A stretch of DNA of 64,000 nt from Peribacillus frigoritolerans (GCF_030676415.1 NZ_JAUUTW010000002.1:289343-353342), one strand, 5' to 3'; numbered from the stretch's first letter, positions 47,308-59,704 are shown. Notes: generated by a model not told the origin, from the sequence alone. Program-made: numbers and translations.

Positions 47308-47973
47308 TTGAACGGAAAAATAGAACAATATCTTCATTCCTTAATTCCGGAGCGTACGGGTTTGCTTAAGGAGTTGGAAGATTTTGCGATGGAAAATAAT
47401 GTGCCGATCATGGAGCCCGAAGGCATTGAGGTGCTGCTTCAGATTTTAAGGCTTCATCAGCCAAAGGCGATATTGGAAGTGGGTTCGGCGATTGGCTATT
47501 CGGCGATAAGGATGGCTGAGACCCTTCCGGAAGCTCGAATCGTCACACTTGAACGGAATGAAGCCCGTATTGAGCAGGCAAGGGCTAACTTCAAGAAGGC
47601 GGGACTGTCGGAAAGGATCACCCTCATTGAAGGGGATGCCCTTGAAGCGGGGCCGAAAGTGATGGAACATGGTCCGTTTGATATTATCTTCGTTGATGCA
47701 GCTAAAGGGCAGTACAAGCGATTCTTTGAACTGTTCGAACCATTCCTTGCTGGTGCTGGCATCATCATTACGGATAATGTTTTATTCAAAGGCCTGGTTG
47801 CCGAAAACATTGAAGAAATGGAAATGACGAGAAGAAAGCGAGCTCTCATCAAAAAAATCAGAGACTTTAACATCTGGTTACATGACCATCCCAATTTCGA
47901 TACGGTAATTTTGCCGATTGGTGATGGTGTGGCCATTAGTAAACATAGAGGTGACAAAAATGAAAAAGCCTGA
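47308..47973 (+). CDS. trmR: tRNA 5-hydroxyuridine methyltransferase (YrrM)
   Basis: 221 residues of the class I O-methyltransferase family. ILEVGSAIGYSAIRMA is the SAM-binding motif, GDALEAG and DIIFVDAAKGQY the acidic loop and metal-binding Asp, and TDNVLFKG motif III. In B. subtilis YrrM (TrmR) methylates ho5U34 to mo5U34. Its downstream neighbours make the ho5U substrate. TTG start after TTGGAGG. It overlaps the next gene by 14 bases. Confidence 0.92.
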   Translation: MNGKIEQYLHSLIPERTGLLKELEDFAMENNVPIMEPEGIEVLLQILRLHQPKAILEVGSAIGYSAIRMAETLPEARIVTLERNEARIEQARANFKKAGLSERITLIEGDALEAGPKVMEHGPFDIIFVDAAKGQYKRFFELFEPFLAGAGIIITDNVLFKGLVAENIEEMEMTRRKRALIKKIRDFNIWLHDHPNFDTVILPIGDGVAISKHRGDKNEKA

Positions 47974-48889
47974 ATTACTCGTGACTCCGACAAGTGTCGA
48001 TCATATAACAGAACTCATCGATGCTGGCGCTGACGCCTTCGTCATTGGCGAACAACGTTATGCGCTTAGGCTGGCAGGGGAGTTCAAACGTGAAGATGTA
48101 GAGAAGGCGATTGAGCTTGCACATGCCGCCGGAAAGAAAGTGTACGTATCCATGAACGCCATTTTTCATAATGAAAAAGTGGACGAGCTTGAAGGGTATG
48201 TCACTTTCCTTAAGCAGGCTGGTGCCGACCGGATCATATTCGGTGATCCCGCAGTCTTAATGGCTGTCCGTGACGTGGCACCTGATATGCCCCTGCACTG
48301 GAATACAGAGATGACGGTAACGAACTGGTACACATGTAATTATTGGGGGAAACGCGGTGCTGTCCGTGCCGTAGCTGCCCGTGAGATAAGTCTGGACGAG
48401 ATAGTGGAAATGAAGGAAAATGCCGAAGTGGAGATTGAAGTGCAAGTGCACGGCATGACATGCATGTTCCAATCGAAGCGTACTCTCCTAGGTAATTACT
48501 TTGAATACCAAGGCAAGGCATTGGAAGTGGAAAATCGTAAGGAACATAGAAATATGTTCTTGCATGATAAGGAACGTGAAAATAAATACCCGATTTATGA
48601 AGATGAAAATGGTACACATATCATGAGTCCGAATGATATGTGCATGATTGATGAACTTCAGGAATTGATTGAAGCGGAAATTGATTCACTGAAAATCGAA
48701 GGATTATTACAAACACCGGAATATATCATGGAAATGACAAAGTTATATCGGGAAGCGATTGACGTATGTGCTGAAGACCCTGACCGCTATGATGATATGA
48801 AATCGGAACTTTTTGAAAAAGTCAAAGCGGTTCAGCCGGATAACCGTGAGTTGGATACCGGGTTCTTCTTTAAAGAATCGGTTTATTAA
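47960..48889 (+). CDS. trhP1: Peptidase U32-like tRNA hydroxylation protein 1 (YrrN)
   Basis: 309 residues. ELLVTPTSVDHITELIDAGADAFVIGEQRYALRLAG is the TIM-barrel start (key motif GADAFVIG). MNAIFHN, HWNTEMTVTNW and HGMTCMFQSKRTLLGNY match U32/YegQ proteins. With YrrO it forms 5-hydroxyuridine at tRNA position 34 in a prephenate-dependent way. ATG 47960 follows GAGGTGAC inside the trmR end. It lacks the C-terminal extension that its partner has. Confidence 0.92.
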   Translation: MKKPELLVTPTSVDHITELIDAGADAFVIGEQRYALRLAGEFKREDVEKAIELAHAAGKKVYVSMNAIFHNEKVDELEGYVTFLKQAGADRIIFGDPAVLMAVRDVAPDMPLHWNTEMTVTNWYTCNYWGKRGAVRAVAAREISLDEIVEMKENAEVEIEVQVHGMTCMFQSKRTLLGNYFEYQGKALEVENRKEHRNMFLHDKERENKYPIYEDENGTHIMSPNDMCMIDELQELIEAEIDSLKIEGLLQTPEYIMEMTKLYREAIDVCAEDPDRYDDMKSELFEKVKAVQPDNRELDTGFFFKESVY

Positions 48890-48921
48890 AGAAAAGGGTA
48901 AGAGAAAGAGGAGGAATAGCC

Positions 48922-50193
48922 TTGAATGCTATTGCTGATAAAATTTCCAAGATCGTTGATGGAAAGAGAGTCATTGTAAAAAAACCGGAATTGCTGGCTC
49001 CGGCCGGCAATCTGGAAAAATTAAAAATTGCCGTTCATTACGGCGCGGATGCCGTGTTCATTGGCGGTCAGGAATATGGTCTTCGTTCCAATGCCGGCAA
49101 CTTCACGTTTGAGGAAATGAAGGAAGGCGTCGAATTCGCTAAAAAGTATGGTGCTAAAGTATATGTAACCACGAATATCTTCGCACATAATGAAAATATC
49201 GATGGTCTGGATGAATACCTGGAAGGTCTTCAGGAGGCTGGGGTTCATGGTATCATCGTCGCCGATCCATTAATCATCGAAACCTGTAAAAGGGTCGCTC
49301 CGAACGTTGAGATCCATTTAAGCACGCAGCAATCGCTATCGAACTGGAAGGCTGTTCAGTATTGGAAAGAGGAAGGCTTGGAGCGTGTTGTTTTGGCACG
49401 TGAGACGAGTGCTGATGAAATCCGTGAAATGAAAGAGAAGGTCGACATCGAAATCGAGGCTTTCGTTCACGGGGCCATGTGCATTGCCTATTCTGGACGC
49501 TGCACCCTTTCGAACCATATGACGGCGCGTGATTCGAACCGCGGCGGCTGCTGCCAGTCTTGCCGTTGGGATTATGATTTATATGAGCTGGATCAAGACG
49601 GGGAAAAGGCTTTATTCGATAAAGAAGATGCTCCATTCGCAATGAGTCCAAAGGACTTGAAGCTGATTGAATCACTGCCGGGCATGATTGAAATTGGCAT
49701 AGACAGCTTGAAAGTCGAAGGAAGAATGAAGTCCATTCACTATATCGCTACAGTTGTCAGCGTCTATCGTAAAGTGATTGATGCGTATTGTGCCGATCCG
49801 GACAATTTCAAGATTAAACAAGAATGGCTGGAAGAGCTTGATAAGTGTGCGAACCGTGAGACGGCATCATCGTTCATGGAAGGGGAAATTCCTGGGTATA
49901 AACAGCAAATGTTCGGGAATCATACCGTAAAGACTCGCTTCGACTTCGCTGGGTTGGTGCTTGATTACGACGAGGAAACTAAAATCGTTACCATGCAGCA
50001 ACGCAACTTCTTCAAGCCTGGAGATGAAGTGGAGTTTTTTGGACCGGAAATCGAAAACTTCACTCAAAAAATCGGTACGATCTGGGATGAGTCAGGTAAG
50101 GAGCTGGAGGCAGCCCGCCATCCGCTTCAAATTGTCCGCATTCAAGTAGATAATAGAGTTTATGTGAACAATATGATGCGGAAGGAGAATTGA
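48922..50193 (+). CDS. trhP2: Peptidase U32-like tRNA hydroxylation protein 2 (YrrO)
   Basis: 423 residues. [28 protein letters not shown] opens the domain. [36 protein letters not shown] carries a Cys cluster (key motif GGCCQSCRW) that probably holds an Fe-S cluster. The C-terminal 100 residues form a beta-rich extension. It works with YrrN. TTG start after GAGGAGG. udk begins one base after its stop. Confidence 0.93.
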   Translation: MNAIADKISKIVDGKRVIVKKPELLAPAGNLEKLKIAVHYGADAVFIGGQEYGLRSNAGNFTFEEMKEGVEFAKKYGAKVYVTTNIFAHNENIDGLDEYLEGLQEAGVHGIIVADPLIIETCKRVAPNVEIHLSTQQSLSNWKAVQYWKEEGLERVVLARETSADEIREMKEKVDIEIEAFVHGAMCIAYSGRCTLSNHMTARDSNRGGCCQSCRWDYDLYELDQDGEKALFDKEDAPFAMSPKDLKLIESLPGMIEIGIDSLKVEGRMKSIHYIATVVSVYRKVIDAYCADPDNFKIKQEWLEELDKCANRETASSFMEGEIPGYKQQMFGNHTVKTRFDFAGLVLDYDEETKIVTMQQRNFFKPGDEVEFFGPEIENFTQKIGTIWDESGKELEAARHPLQIVRIQVDNRVYVNNMMRKEN

Positions 50194-50194
50194 C

Positions 50195-50833
50195 ATGACA
50201 AGAAAGAAACCAGTGGTCATCGGAGTTACCGGAGGTTCGGGATCAGGTAAAACAAGTGTTACCCGTTCCATTTTTGAATTCTTTCAAGGACATTCCATCT
50301 TGATGATCGAACAAGATTATTACTATAAAGATCAAAGTCATCTGCCTTTTGAAGAGCGCTTGAAAACGAACTATGATCATCCGCTTGCATTTGATAATGA
50401 TTTGCTAATCGATCACATTAACGCATTGCTGCGCTATGAAACGATAGAAAAACCCGTTTATGATTATTCAATCCATACGCGTTCAGAAGAAGTCATCACA
50501 GTTGAGCCCCAGGATGTCATCATCCTTGAAGGGATTCTTGTGCTGGAGGATGAGCGCCTCCGAGACCTGATGGATATGAAGCTATATGTTGATACGGACG
50601 CAGACTTGCGGATCCTTCGTCGGATGACCCGTGATATTAAAGAACGCGGCCGTTCCATAGATTCCGTCATCGAACAATACATCAGTGTAGTCCGTCCGAT
50701 GCATAACCAGTTCATAGAACCGACGAAGCGTTATGCCGACATCATCATTCCAGAAGGCGGTCAGAACCATGTGGCGATTGACCTTATGGTGACAAAAATT
50801 CAAACAATCCTTGAACAAAAGTCTTTTTTGTAA
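50195..50833 (+). CDS. udk: Uridine/cytidine kinase
   Basis: 212 residues. [13 protein letters not shown] is the P-loop, [17 protein letters not shown] the nucleoside-binding loop, and [12 protein letters not shown] the lid. It phosphorylates uridine and cytidine for pyrimidine salvage. It is the last gene of trmR-trhP1-trhP2-udk. Confidence 0.96.
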   Translation: MTRKKPVVIGVTGGSGSGKTSVTRSIFEFFQGHSILMIEQDYYYKDQSHLPFEERLKTNYDHPLAFDNDLLIDHINALLRYETIEKPVYDYSIHTRSEEVITVEPQDVIILEGILVLEDERLRDLMDMKLYVDTDADLRILRRMTRDIKERGRSIDSVIEQYISVVRPMHNQFIEPTKRYADIIIPEGGQNHVAIDLMVTKIQTILEQKSFL

Positions 50834-51138
50834 TAACATAGCATAAATAATGATAGGTGCCATTTTCCTCCGTTTATTTAAATAATCCCATTTATTTGTT
50901 GGGAAAGACTGGACAAATGTTGGAAAACGCAATACTCTATTCTTGATACAGAACGAACCGGCTGCTCACCGCAGTCGGTTTATATACTAAGGAACGGATT
51001 GTTTCTTAGTATCGAAGCGCGTACTTTTTAAGTCGCGCAATTATATATTTTGACTCGATTTCAGGGTTAAGCACTATATCGTACATAAACTTGTCACAGC
51101 GAATGCTTGCTGTAAAGAATTTGAAGGAGTGAAGGGTT
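50834..51138. other. udk-greA spacer
   Basis: No gene. Two hairpins: AACCGGCTG/CAGTCGGTT (about 50954-50982) and ACTAAG/CTTAGT (about 50987-51011). Without a T-run, they are weak terminators at best. Confidence 0.45.
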
Positions 51139-51615
51139 TTGGCAATTGAAAAAGAATATCCAATGACTAAAGAAGGTAAGTTAAAGCTTGAACAGGAACT
51201 GGAACAGTTAAAAACGGTTAAACGTAAAGAAGTGGTGGAAAGAATCAAAATCGCCCGCAGTTTTGGGGACCTTTCCGAGAACTCAGAGTACGATTCCGCA
51301 AAAGAAGAGCAGGCTTTCGTTGAAGGTCGTATTACAACAATCGAAAACATGATCCGTAATGCAAAAATCATTGAAGGCAATGATACGAATACAGATACAG
51401 TTTCACTTGGAAAGTCGGTAACATTCGTGGAACTTCCAAATGGTGACGAAGAAACATATTCCATCGTAGGAAGCGTTGAGGCGGACCCATTCGATGGGAA
51501 AATCTCCAATGATTCCCCGATCGCGAAAAGCCTGATAGGGAAAAGGGTCGGCGACAAGGTATCGATCATGACACCTGGCGGCGAAATGAGCGTCAAGATT
51601 GTATCCATCGACTAA
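51139..51615 (+). CDS. greA: Transcription elongation factor GreA
   Basis: 158 residues. [21 protein letters not shown] and [26 protein letters not shown] form the coiled-coil hairpin with the acidic tip Asp/Glu (GDLSENSEY). The C-terminal FKBP-like domain ends the protein. It stimulates transcript cleavage in stalled RNA polymerase. TTG start with GAAGGAG. Confidence 0.96.
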   Translation: MAIEKEYPMTKEGKLKLEQELEQLKTVKRKEVVERIKIARSFGDLSENSEYDSAKEEQAFVEGRITTIENMIRNAKIIEGNDTNTDTVSLGKSVTFVELPNGDEETYSIVGSVEADPFDGKISNDSPIAKSLIGKRVGDKVSIMTPGGEMSVKIVSID

Positions 51616-51626
51616 TTAAATGCAAA

Positions 51627-51658
51627 TGAGGGTGTCCATCAGGGCATCCTCTTTTTTA
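51627..51658 (+). terminator. greA terminator
   Basis: GAGGGTGTCC and GGGCATCCTC pair around ATCA, and TTTTTT follows. Confidence 0.85.
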
Positions 51659-51739
51659 TCGAAAAAATGCCCGCGTTAAATTTTTTCATAATTGTTTAAA
51701 AATTCGCACCCCGTCAACAATGGTTACGAGGTGTATTTT

Positions 51740-53491
51740 ATGAAAAAGAAACGAATGAGGTTGCTGGCACTTTTTTTGACCACTTTCATGCTGATGCTCA
51801 TAGGCAGGCTTGCCTACATCCAACTTGTATCGACAGAATCTTTTTCAAAGCATGATGTGAACCTGTTAGAAGCAAGCGTGAATCAGCGTTCACAGATAGT
51901 AAAGATTGATGATGGACGCGGAAAGTTTTATGACAGAAAGGGGGAACCGCTTGCCCATGAAGAAATCCCAACGCTCGTCCTATTTCCATTTTTGAAGAAA
52001 ATGACATGGCCTATAGATGAAGTGGCCTCGATAATAGGCAAATCGGAAGCGGAGTTAAAACGGGCGATAGAACAAGCGGATGAACCATTCGTCTTTGGCG
52101 GGGATGAACCGATAGAGTTGACGTCCAGCCAATCGAAGGCAATCAATGAATTGAAGATTCCCGGGGTCTTTGCCGTGAACGAGAAATTATATCATGATCA
52201 AACCCCTGCAGCGCAATTGATCGGAACGACGAATATATCTGATGCGGAAAAGAAAAAACGTTATCCGGACATGAATTTATCTCCTGAAACGAAAATAGGC
52301 AATACGGGATTGCAAAGGACCTTCGATGAGTTCTTGCTTTCCGCTGGGGAATCGAAGCTCGTTTTTCACGTGGACGCCAGTGGGGGCCCGATGTTCGGTG
52401 TCGATGTTAAATATGTGGAACCTGCCAATCCGCTTTACCCGGTGAAGGTCGTGACGACGATCGATAAAGAAATTCAGGAGAAAGCGGAGAAGCTCGTCGA
52501 TGAACGCGGGATAAAAAAAGGCGGTCTCGTACTGATCGATATCGAAAAAAGTGAAATCGTTGCGATGGTATCACGGCCGGCGCTTAATGTAAAAGATCCG
52601 AATGGTGAAGGGGCCGTCAATTTGATGCTGACTCAAAAAACGCCTGGTTCCGTCTTTAAAACGGTCACGGCAGCAGCTGCCATCGATTATGAAGCGGCTA
52701 GTCCCACCCGGACATTCAATTGTAATTTGACAATAGACGGGAAAACGGATAAACAGCGGGAACTGGGCATCCTTAATTTTGAAAATAGCTTTGCCCAAAG
52801 CTGTAACAGGACATTTGCCGAATTGTCACAGGAAATAGCTGAGAAGGATCCGAACTTTTTGGACAAATATGCAAAAATGTTAGGGTTGGTTGGTGAAACG
52901 GGCTGGCAAGGGGACGTCTATCACACCGAAGTCACTCAGTTATATCATGAACAAGCCGGGAAGGTCTGGCATGATGACGATTTAAAAAAAGATCCCAAAA
53001 TGATTGCTAAAACAGCAATTGGCCAGCAGGATGTCCAAACGACACCGCTCGCGATAGCGAATATGATGGCAACGATTGCCCGCGGCGGCAAGAAGGAACA
53101 GGTCAAAGCCGTTTCCAAGGTCGAATTTAACAATAGTACGACCGTAGTCGACTTTCCCAATCAAAGTATTGGAGGCGAGACACTGTCTCCTTATACAACG
53201 ATGAAGATGCAGCATCTTCTTAGGAAGGTCGTGACGGAAGAGAAAGGGACGGGCGCGTCCTTGAGAGATTTGCCTGTTGAGGTCGCTGGCAAGTCTGGAA
53301 CAGCCCAGACCAATATCGAAAAAGGGAAGCTCAATAAATGGTTTGCAGGCTACTTTCCATATAAAGATCCCCAATATGCTCTTGTTACCGTAAGTTTTGA
53401 AACGGAGGAAAATAGTTCCAGTATGACGCCTCTTTTTTCAGATATTGTAAAAGTCCTGTACTCCAAGGACCAGGACAATAGCGAGAATTGA
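51740..53491 (+). CDS. pbpI: Class B penicillin-binding protein (PbpI/YrrR)
   Basis: 583 residues. One membrane helix (about 5-27) anchors a PBP dimer domain and a transpeptidase domain. SVFK at about 304 holds the active Ser, SCN follows at about 354, and KSG at about 517 replaces the usual KTG, as in several class B PBPs. It crosslinks peptidoglycan; the B. subtilis homologue is linked to sporulation. ATG 51740 follows GAGGTG; the longer frame at 51692 lacks a site. yrrS follows. Confidence 0.92.
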   Translation: MKKKRMRLLALFLTTFMLMLIGRLAYIQLVSTESFSKHDVNLLEASVNQRSQIVKIDDGRGKFYDRKGEPLAHEEIPTLVLFPFLKKMTWPIDEVASIIGKSEAELKRAIEQADEPFVFGGDEPIELTSSQSKAINELKIPGVFAVNEKLYHDQTPAAQLIGTTNISDAEKKKRYPDMNLSPETKIGNTGLQRTFDEFLLSAGESKLVFHVDASGGPMFGVDVKYVEPANPLYPVKVVTTIDKEIQEKAEKLVDERGIKKGGLVLIDIEKSEIVAMVSRPALNVKDPNGEGAVNLMLTQKTPGSVFKTVTAAAAIDYEAASPTRTFNCNLTIDGKTDKQRELGILNFENSFAQSCNRTFAELSQEIAEKDPNFLDKYAKMLGLVGETGWQGDVYHTEVTQLYHEQAGKVWHDDDLKKDPKMIAKTAIGQQDVQTTPLAIANMMATIARGGKKEQVKAVSKVEFNNSTTVVDFPNQSIGGETLSPYTTMKMQHLLRKVVTEEKGTGASLRDLPVEVAGKSGTAQTNIEKGKLNKWFAGYFPYKDPQYALVTVSFETEENSSSMTPLFSDIVKVLYSKDQDNSEN

Positions 53492-53577
53492 CGAAAAGTG
53501 TAGGAAACCCTTCCCTTCTATCTCTGGCTAAATCATGTTAAAATGAGTCAGTAAGAAATGGTAAGGAGGAATGGACC

Positions 53578-54306
53578 TTGGGCTCACGTTTCAATCAGAG
53601 AGATCAAAAAAGAAAAGTAAATAAAATATATAATATTGCAATCTCCATCGTTTCCATTTTAATCGTCATTGTCGCAGTCACGATTTTCTTAAGTGATGAT
53701 GGCACCGAAACAAAAAAAGCCACGACTGAACCAAAGCAAATCGCCGATACAGATCAGGAGAAAGTAGTGGACAAACCTGCTGGGAAAGAGGAAGAAACCG
53801 ATTCAGAGAAGGAAGACGCAGTAGGAGATAGTGAAGCAACAGAAGAAGAAGCAGAAGAAGATAGTAAAGCAACAGAAGAAGAAGATAGTAAAGCGACAGA
53901 GGAAGATGCAGAAGAGAAGGCTGAAGATGGTGCAGATCCAGAAAAAGCAGGAGATGCCGAACTTGAGGAAGTGGAAAGTAGCGGCGATGGAAATGTTGCG
54001 GCTGCATATACGAGTGAGGACTGGAAACCAGTGGGAACTGAGCAATCCGGGGAGCACACTACAAGCTTCGAAAAGGGCTCGGTCGATTGGAATGAAATGA
54101 GTAAAGCCATTGCAAGTGGAGCTGGAATCGATGAAGGCAGCATGAAGCTATGGTGGCTGCAAAACGGCGGTTCGTCCAACACGGCAATCGGTACCGTTTC
54201 TGAAGGAGATAATCCTAAAACCTTCCGCGTTTATATTGAATGGGTGGACGGATCAGGTTGGAAACCTGTAAAAGTCGAAGAGCTGAAGACAAACGATAAA
54301 CGATAA
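53578..54306 (+). CDS. yrrS: YrrS family protein (DUF1510)
   Basis: 242 residues: an N-terminal membrane helix (IAISIVSILIVIVAVTIFL), an acidic Glu/Ala/Lys repeat linker (about 45-135, e.g. SKATEEE repeats), and the C-terminal DUF1510 domain (WKPVGTEQSGEH ... WVDGSGWKPVKVEE). B. subtilis yrrS is cotranscribed with yrrR (pbpI). The linker repeats are probably variable in length. TTG start after AAGGAGG. Confidence 0.9.
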   Translation: MGSRFNQRDQKRKVNKIYNIAISIVSILIVIVAVTIFLSDDGTETKKATTEPKQIADTDQEKVVDKPAGKEEETDSEKEDAVGDSEATEEEAEEDSKATEEEDSKATEEDAEEKAEDGADPEKAGDAELEEVESSGDGNVAAAYTSEDWKPVGTEQSGEHTTSFEKGSVDWNEMSKAIASGAGIDEGSMKLWWLQNGGSSNTAIGTVSEGDNPKTFRVYIEWVDGSGWKPVKVEELKTNDKR

Positions 54307-54330
54307 AAGGTAATAGTCAAAGTATAAACG

Positions 54331-54369
54331 AAAAAGCCCCGAAAGGAATTCCACCTTTCGGGGCTTTTT
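54331..54369. terminator. Bidirectional terminator yrrS/yrzA
   Basis: AAAAAGCCCCGAAAGG and CCTTTCGGGGCTTTTT form a long perfect stem, usable from either strand. Confidence 0.9.
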
Positions 54370-54377
54370 CATGGTAA

Positions 54378-54590
54378 TCACTTTTTTGCTTTAAAGTGGA
54401 CGACTGCACTATAAAAACGTCTGCCTTCCTCACTTACATACATTTGGTGTGACACGGATTCCACCTGAAGCATGATCGCTTTATTGATTTCAATTTGTGA
54501 TTGGATTTTTTCTTCAAGATTCTTAATGCTTTCTGCCTCGAAAAATTCTATTTTATCTTCGAATAAGTTTAAGTCGAGTTGAAAACTCAT
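54378..54590 (-). CDS. yrzA: DUF2536 family protein YrzA
   Basis: 70 residues starting MSFQLDLNLFEDKIEFFEA, with a helix and a beta-rich end (YSAVVHFKAKK). GGAGGGG precedes ATG 54590. Convergent with yrrS. Conserved in Bacillus; function unknown. Confidence 0.88.
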   Translation of the reverse strand: MSFQLDLNLFEDKIEFFEAESIKNLEEKIQSQIEINKAIMLQVESVSHQMYVSEEGRRFYSAVVHFKAKK

Positions 54591-54747
54591 GACTGTTCCC
54601 CTCCAACATTCAGATACTGTTAGTTTAACACCATTTTGGCCGAATCTGAACCGAAAAAGGATTTGCCTAAAAAACAAGAACTGTTTCTGAGTTTATTTCA
54701 TATTATGCTTATAGGTTTTATTATCTTATCATAATAGGTGATTAAAA

Positions 54748-54880
54748 ATGGGCAGAGAATTTATAGATTTATTTGAAGAATGAATGAGAAGACGTTATTA
54801 AACATTATGTAGGATATTGGAAAGCTCACCAATTGCGCTTATGGTCACGTGCTAAAAGGTCGACGTAGGTACAAGGAATC
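54748..54880 (+). pseudogene. Fossil 5' end of a duplicated yrrT
   Basis: The first 35 bases are identical to the start of the intact yrrT at 55372, after which a stop (GAATGAATGAG) and deletions break the frame. A further segment (about 54815-54880) aligns poorly to yrrT. It is followed by a copy of the mtnN-mccA intergenic region, so the mtnN copy is lost. Confidence 0.85.
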
Positions 54881-54970
54881 TTATTGAACAGCGGAAGCCT
54901 TTCCGACGATTATTCTATATTGCATAAATCTTATTAAACTGGTAGGATAACTTAGGAAAGGTGTCCTGAT

Positions 54971-55351
54971 ATGACAGTCTTTCCCAACATCCATGAGATG
55001 ATTAGGGAGACGACGATGATTTGAAATCATCCATTTCCGGTTACCGAATGAATGAAGTCCGTATCTTTGTCTAACTGGAATACTTTAATCCGGGAGGAAA
55101 CCTAGAGGATATGGATGGGATTTCCAGCTGTCTATATGGATGAAACGTATTTTGATAAGATCCATACGATAAGCGATCGTGATGCTTTTCCATATGGTTA
55201 AGGAATTGACGATTAAAGAAGGCCTGTTTGCCAGCAATTCTTCCGGCGCGGCATTTGCAGCGGCCATGAAGGAGGCAGCCAAGGTTTCCAGTGGGCGCGA
55301 GTATCGTTGTGATACTCCCGGATTCCAGTGAACGATACTTTAGAAAATAAT
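54971..55351 (+). pseudogene. Fossil of a duplicated mccA (5' and 3' ends only)
   Basis: Bases about 54971-55110 align to the start of mccA at 56817 (FQNIHELIG region, YFNPGG). The copy then jumps to the 3' part (YMDETYFDQIHTISDRD, SSSGAAFAAA, PDSSERY) and ends in the same sequence as the true mccA stop region. Frameshifts and stops occur throughout, and about 500 bases in the middle are missing. Confidence 0.88.
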
Positions 55352-55371
55352 TTATCAGGGTGGTATATAAA

Positions 55372-56010
55372 ATGGGCAGAGAATTTATAGATTTATTTGA
55401 AGAATGGTCGAAATCGTATGATGATACGGTTGGTGGACACGATATTGAGTATCAAGAGGTTTTTAAACATTATGATAGCATATTGGACAGCGTCACGGAT
55501 CGGGCTCATGGTCATGTACTGGAGTTCGGAGTAGGTACCGGGAATTTGACGGAAAGGCTTTTGAAGAAAGGCCTAAAGGTATCGGGAATAGAACCTTCAC
55601 CTGCGATGAGGGAAATAGCGATAAGCAAGCTGCGCGGAAAAACAGAGATTGCAGATGGCGATTTTATCGATTTTCCGAAGCCGGAACAAGTTGATTCGAT
55701 CGTGAGTACGTACGCATTCCATCATTTAACCGATGAAGAAAAAGAAAAAGCGATAGTCAACTATGGAAAGTTACTGAATACTGGTGGTAAAATAGTGTTT
55801 GCGGATACGATGTATCAATCAAGGGAAGCGCATGAACGAGCGATTCAAGATGCAAGGCAGGCAGGCTTTCATAATTTGGCGAACGATTTGCAAACGGAAT
55901 ATTATACTACGATTCCTTTTTTGGAAAAAGTGCTTGAAGCAAATGGATATAAAGTGAACTTCGAGCGCTGCAATCAATTTGTCTGGGTTATGGAGGCGGA
56001 AAAATTATAG
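55372..56010 (+). CDS. yrrT: SAM-dependent methyltransferase YrrT
   Basis: 212 residues. [19 protein letters not shown] is motif [13 protein letters not shown] motif II, and [13 protein letters not shown] the post-motif region. In B. subtilis yrrT lies in the yrrT-mtnN-yrhABC operon for recycling of homocysteine to cysteine; its methyl acceptor is unknown. ATG 55372 follows AGGGTGG, and the preceding sequence is the fossil mccA end. mtnN starts 17 bases later. Confidence 0.92.
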   Translation: MGREFIDLFEEWSKSYDDTVGGHDIEYQEVFKHYDSILDSVTDRAHGHVLEFGVGTGNLTERLLKKGLKVSGIEPSPAMREIAISKLRGKTEIADGDFIDFPKPEQVDSIVSTYAFHHLTDEEKEKAIVNYGKLLNTGGKIVFADTMYQSREAHERAIQDARQAGFHNLANDLQTEYYTTIPFLEKVLEANGYKVNFERCNQFVWVMEAEKL

Positions 56011-56026
56011 GAAGAGGTTTTTACTA

Positions 56027-56722
56027 ATGAAGGTAGCCATAATCGGAGCAATGGAAGAAGAAGTTACGATTTTACGTGATAAATTGGAAGGTTTGGAGCA
56101 GGTGGTCATTGCCGGTTCCGAGTTCAATACAGGCACACTGAATGGTGTCGAGGTCATTTTGCTTAAATCGGGAATCGGTAAAGTGAATGCGGCAATGTCC
56201 ACTGCGATCCTGTTAGAAAAATTCAAACCGGATGCTGTCATCAATACTGGCTCAGCCGGCGGTTATCATCCAGCACTAAATGTAGGGGATGTGGTCATAT
56301 CCACGGAAGTACGGCACCATGATGTCGATGTGACGATTTTTGGATATGAGTACGGTCAAGTCCCTCAGCTGCCAGCAGCTTTCATCCCGGATGAAAAGCT
56401 TTTCGCAATCGCAGAAGAAGCAGCAAAAGAAATCGAGGATATACAAGTGGCGAAAGGGTTGATCGTGACGGGGGATTCTTTCATGAATGATCCTGACAGG
56501 GTTGAATTCGTCAGAGGGAAGTTCTCTGATTTATACGCGGTGGAAATGGAAGCTGCTGCCATTGCTCAGGTAGCTTTCCAATTCAAAACACCGTTTGTCA
56601 TCATTCGTTCCCTTTCGGATATCGCAGGTAAGGAGTCCAATATTTCCTTTGATAAATTCCTGGAAACAGCGGCTCTTCATTCAGCGGCACTGATTTTGAA
56701 AATGGTTGAAAAAATGAAATGA
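56027..56722 (+). CDS. mtnN: 5'-methylthioadenosine/S-adenosylhomocysteine nucleosidase
   Basis: 231 residues of the purine nucleoside phosphorylase fold. [26 protein letters not shown] and [12 protein letters not shown] (catalytic Glu and Met/Glu ribose-binding) are present, and [11 protein letters not shown] carries the catalytic Asp. It releases adenine from MTA and SAH. ATG 56027 follows GGAAGAGG. Located between yrrT and mccA, in keeping with SAH recycling. Confidence 0.96.
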   Translation: MKVAIIGAMEEEVTILRDKLEGLEQVVIAGSEFNTGTLNGVEVILLKSGIGKVNAAMSTAILLEKFKPDAVINTGSAGGYHPALNVGDVVISTEVRHHDVDVTIFGYEYGQVPQLPAAFIPDEKLFAIAEEAAKEIEDIQVAKGLIVTGDSFMNDPDRVEFVRGKFSDLYAVEMEAAAIAQVAFQFKTPFVIIRSLSDIAGKESNISFDKFLETAALHSAALILKMVEKMK

Positions 56723-56816
56723 ATGGTAAGTGATCAGCGGAAGCCTTTCTGCTGATCATTCTTTATTGCATAATCCTTATTAAATTGGTAGGATAACTAT
56801 GAAAGGATGTCCGAAT

Positions 56817-58878
<2,062 letters not shown>

Positions 58879-58991
58879 TCGGGGAGGGACCGCTTCAAAG
58901 CTGACTGCCATTATTTACACCCTTTAATTTGGAATAAATATGGTAGAATGAGATATCGATATCTTATTAGCTTGAAAGAAGGTGGAATGGC

Positions 58992-59258
58992 ATGAAAAAC
59001 CGCAAAAAACAAACGGCGGCAATACTGCGTTCGAAAATGGTCGATTTCAAACAATTTGCGATCACTTTGTTATGTGTGGGTTCGTTCTTCTATTTAGGAA
59101 CCATCCTTCCCTCTGGCGACAAAGCGATGATTGACACATATGTCTATATGGGAGCGACAATCATGTTCCTGGGCATATCCATAGTATTTTTCTCATTATC
59201 CAAAAAATATAAAAAGATCTTGGCCGAAATGGATGGCCAGGACTCTTTACAACAATAG
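58992..59258 (+). CDS. yrhC: YrhC-family membrane protein
   Basis: 88 residues with two membrane spans (FAITLLCVGSFFYLGTIL and YVYMGATIMFLGISIVFFSL) between basic and acidic ends. It follows mccB as in B. subtilis. Function unknown. GAAAGAAGGTGG precedes ATG 58992. Confidence 0.88.
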   Translation: MKNRKKQTAAILRSKMVDFKQFAITLLCVGSFFYLGTILPSGDKAMIDTYVYMGATIMFLGISIVFFSLSKKYKKILAEMDGQDSLQQ

Positions 59259-59262
59259 AAGC

Positions 59263-59296
59263 AAACCTGATTCTTTAAAGGAATCAGGTTTTTTTG
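59263..59296 (+). terminator. Terminator of the yrrT-yrhC operon
   Basis: AAACCTGATTC and GAATCAGGTTT form an 11-base-pair stem, with seven T. Confidence 0.88.
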
Positions 59297-59486
59297 TTTT
59301 TCTAACGTTGTTGCCGTATAGGGGCAGATTTATCATACTACTGGCCTCCTTTAGGTAATAATGGCTCTTCCAAAATGGGTAAAAAGATAGAAATTTCAAA
59401 TAAATGGGCAAAAGCCGTTTACAAATATCTAAAAGGTGGATATACTTACCAAGTAATAAAAAATATTCCAAAGGAGGTCGAAGAAA

Positions 59487-59582
59487 ATGACATTGTATCT
59501 ATATGGAGTCGTCACTGTTAGCCGGTCCGTTTCAAATGACAATCACATAACATTCGACCTGTGCCAAGCGGAATATTTCTAA
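59487..59582 (+). CDS. Small protein (31 aa), unknown
   Basis: A perfect AAAGGAGGTC ribosome site lies 10 bases before ATG 59487. The product starts MTLYLYGVVTVSRSVSN and ends CQAEYF. Followed by two terminators. I do not recognise it. The ribosome site suggests high expression. Confidence 0.55.
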   Translation: MTLYLYGVVTVSRSVSNDNHITFDLCQAEYF

Positions 59583-59615
59583 AGCAATTTGGCTTTATTA
59601 ATCATTCAGACATAG

Positions 59616-59655
59616 CGGCCGCAGGGAGAAGTGTTTTATCCTGCGGCCTTTTTAT
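59616..59655 (+). terminator. Strong terminator 1
   Basis: GGCCGCAGG and CCTGCGGCC, nine base pairs, with TTTTTAT. Confidence 0.85.
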
Positions 59656-59666
59656 ATTTTCTAAAA

Positions 59667-59704
59667 AACCCCGCAGGAGGACGTAACTTTCTGCGGCCTT
59701 TTTA
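59667..59704 (+). terminator. Strong terminator 2, similar to the previous one
   Basis: CCGCAG and CTGCGG with the same CTGCGGCCTTTTTATG downstream arm. The repeated arm suggests a local duplication. Confidence 0.7.
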
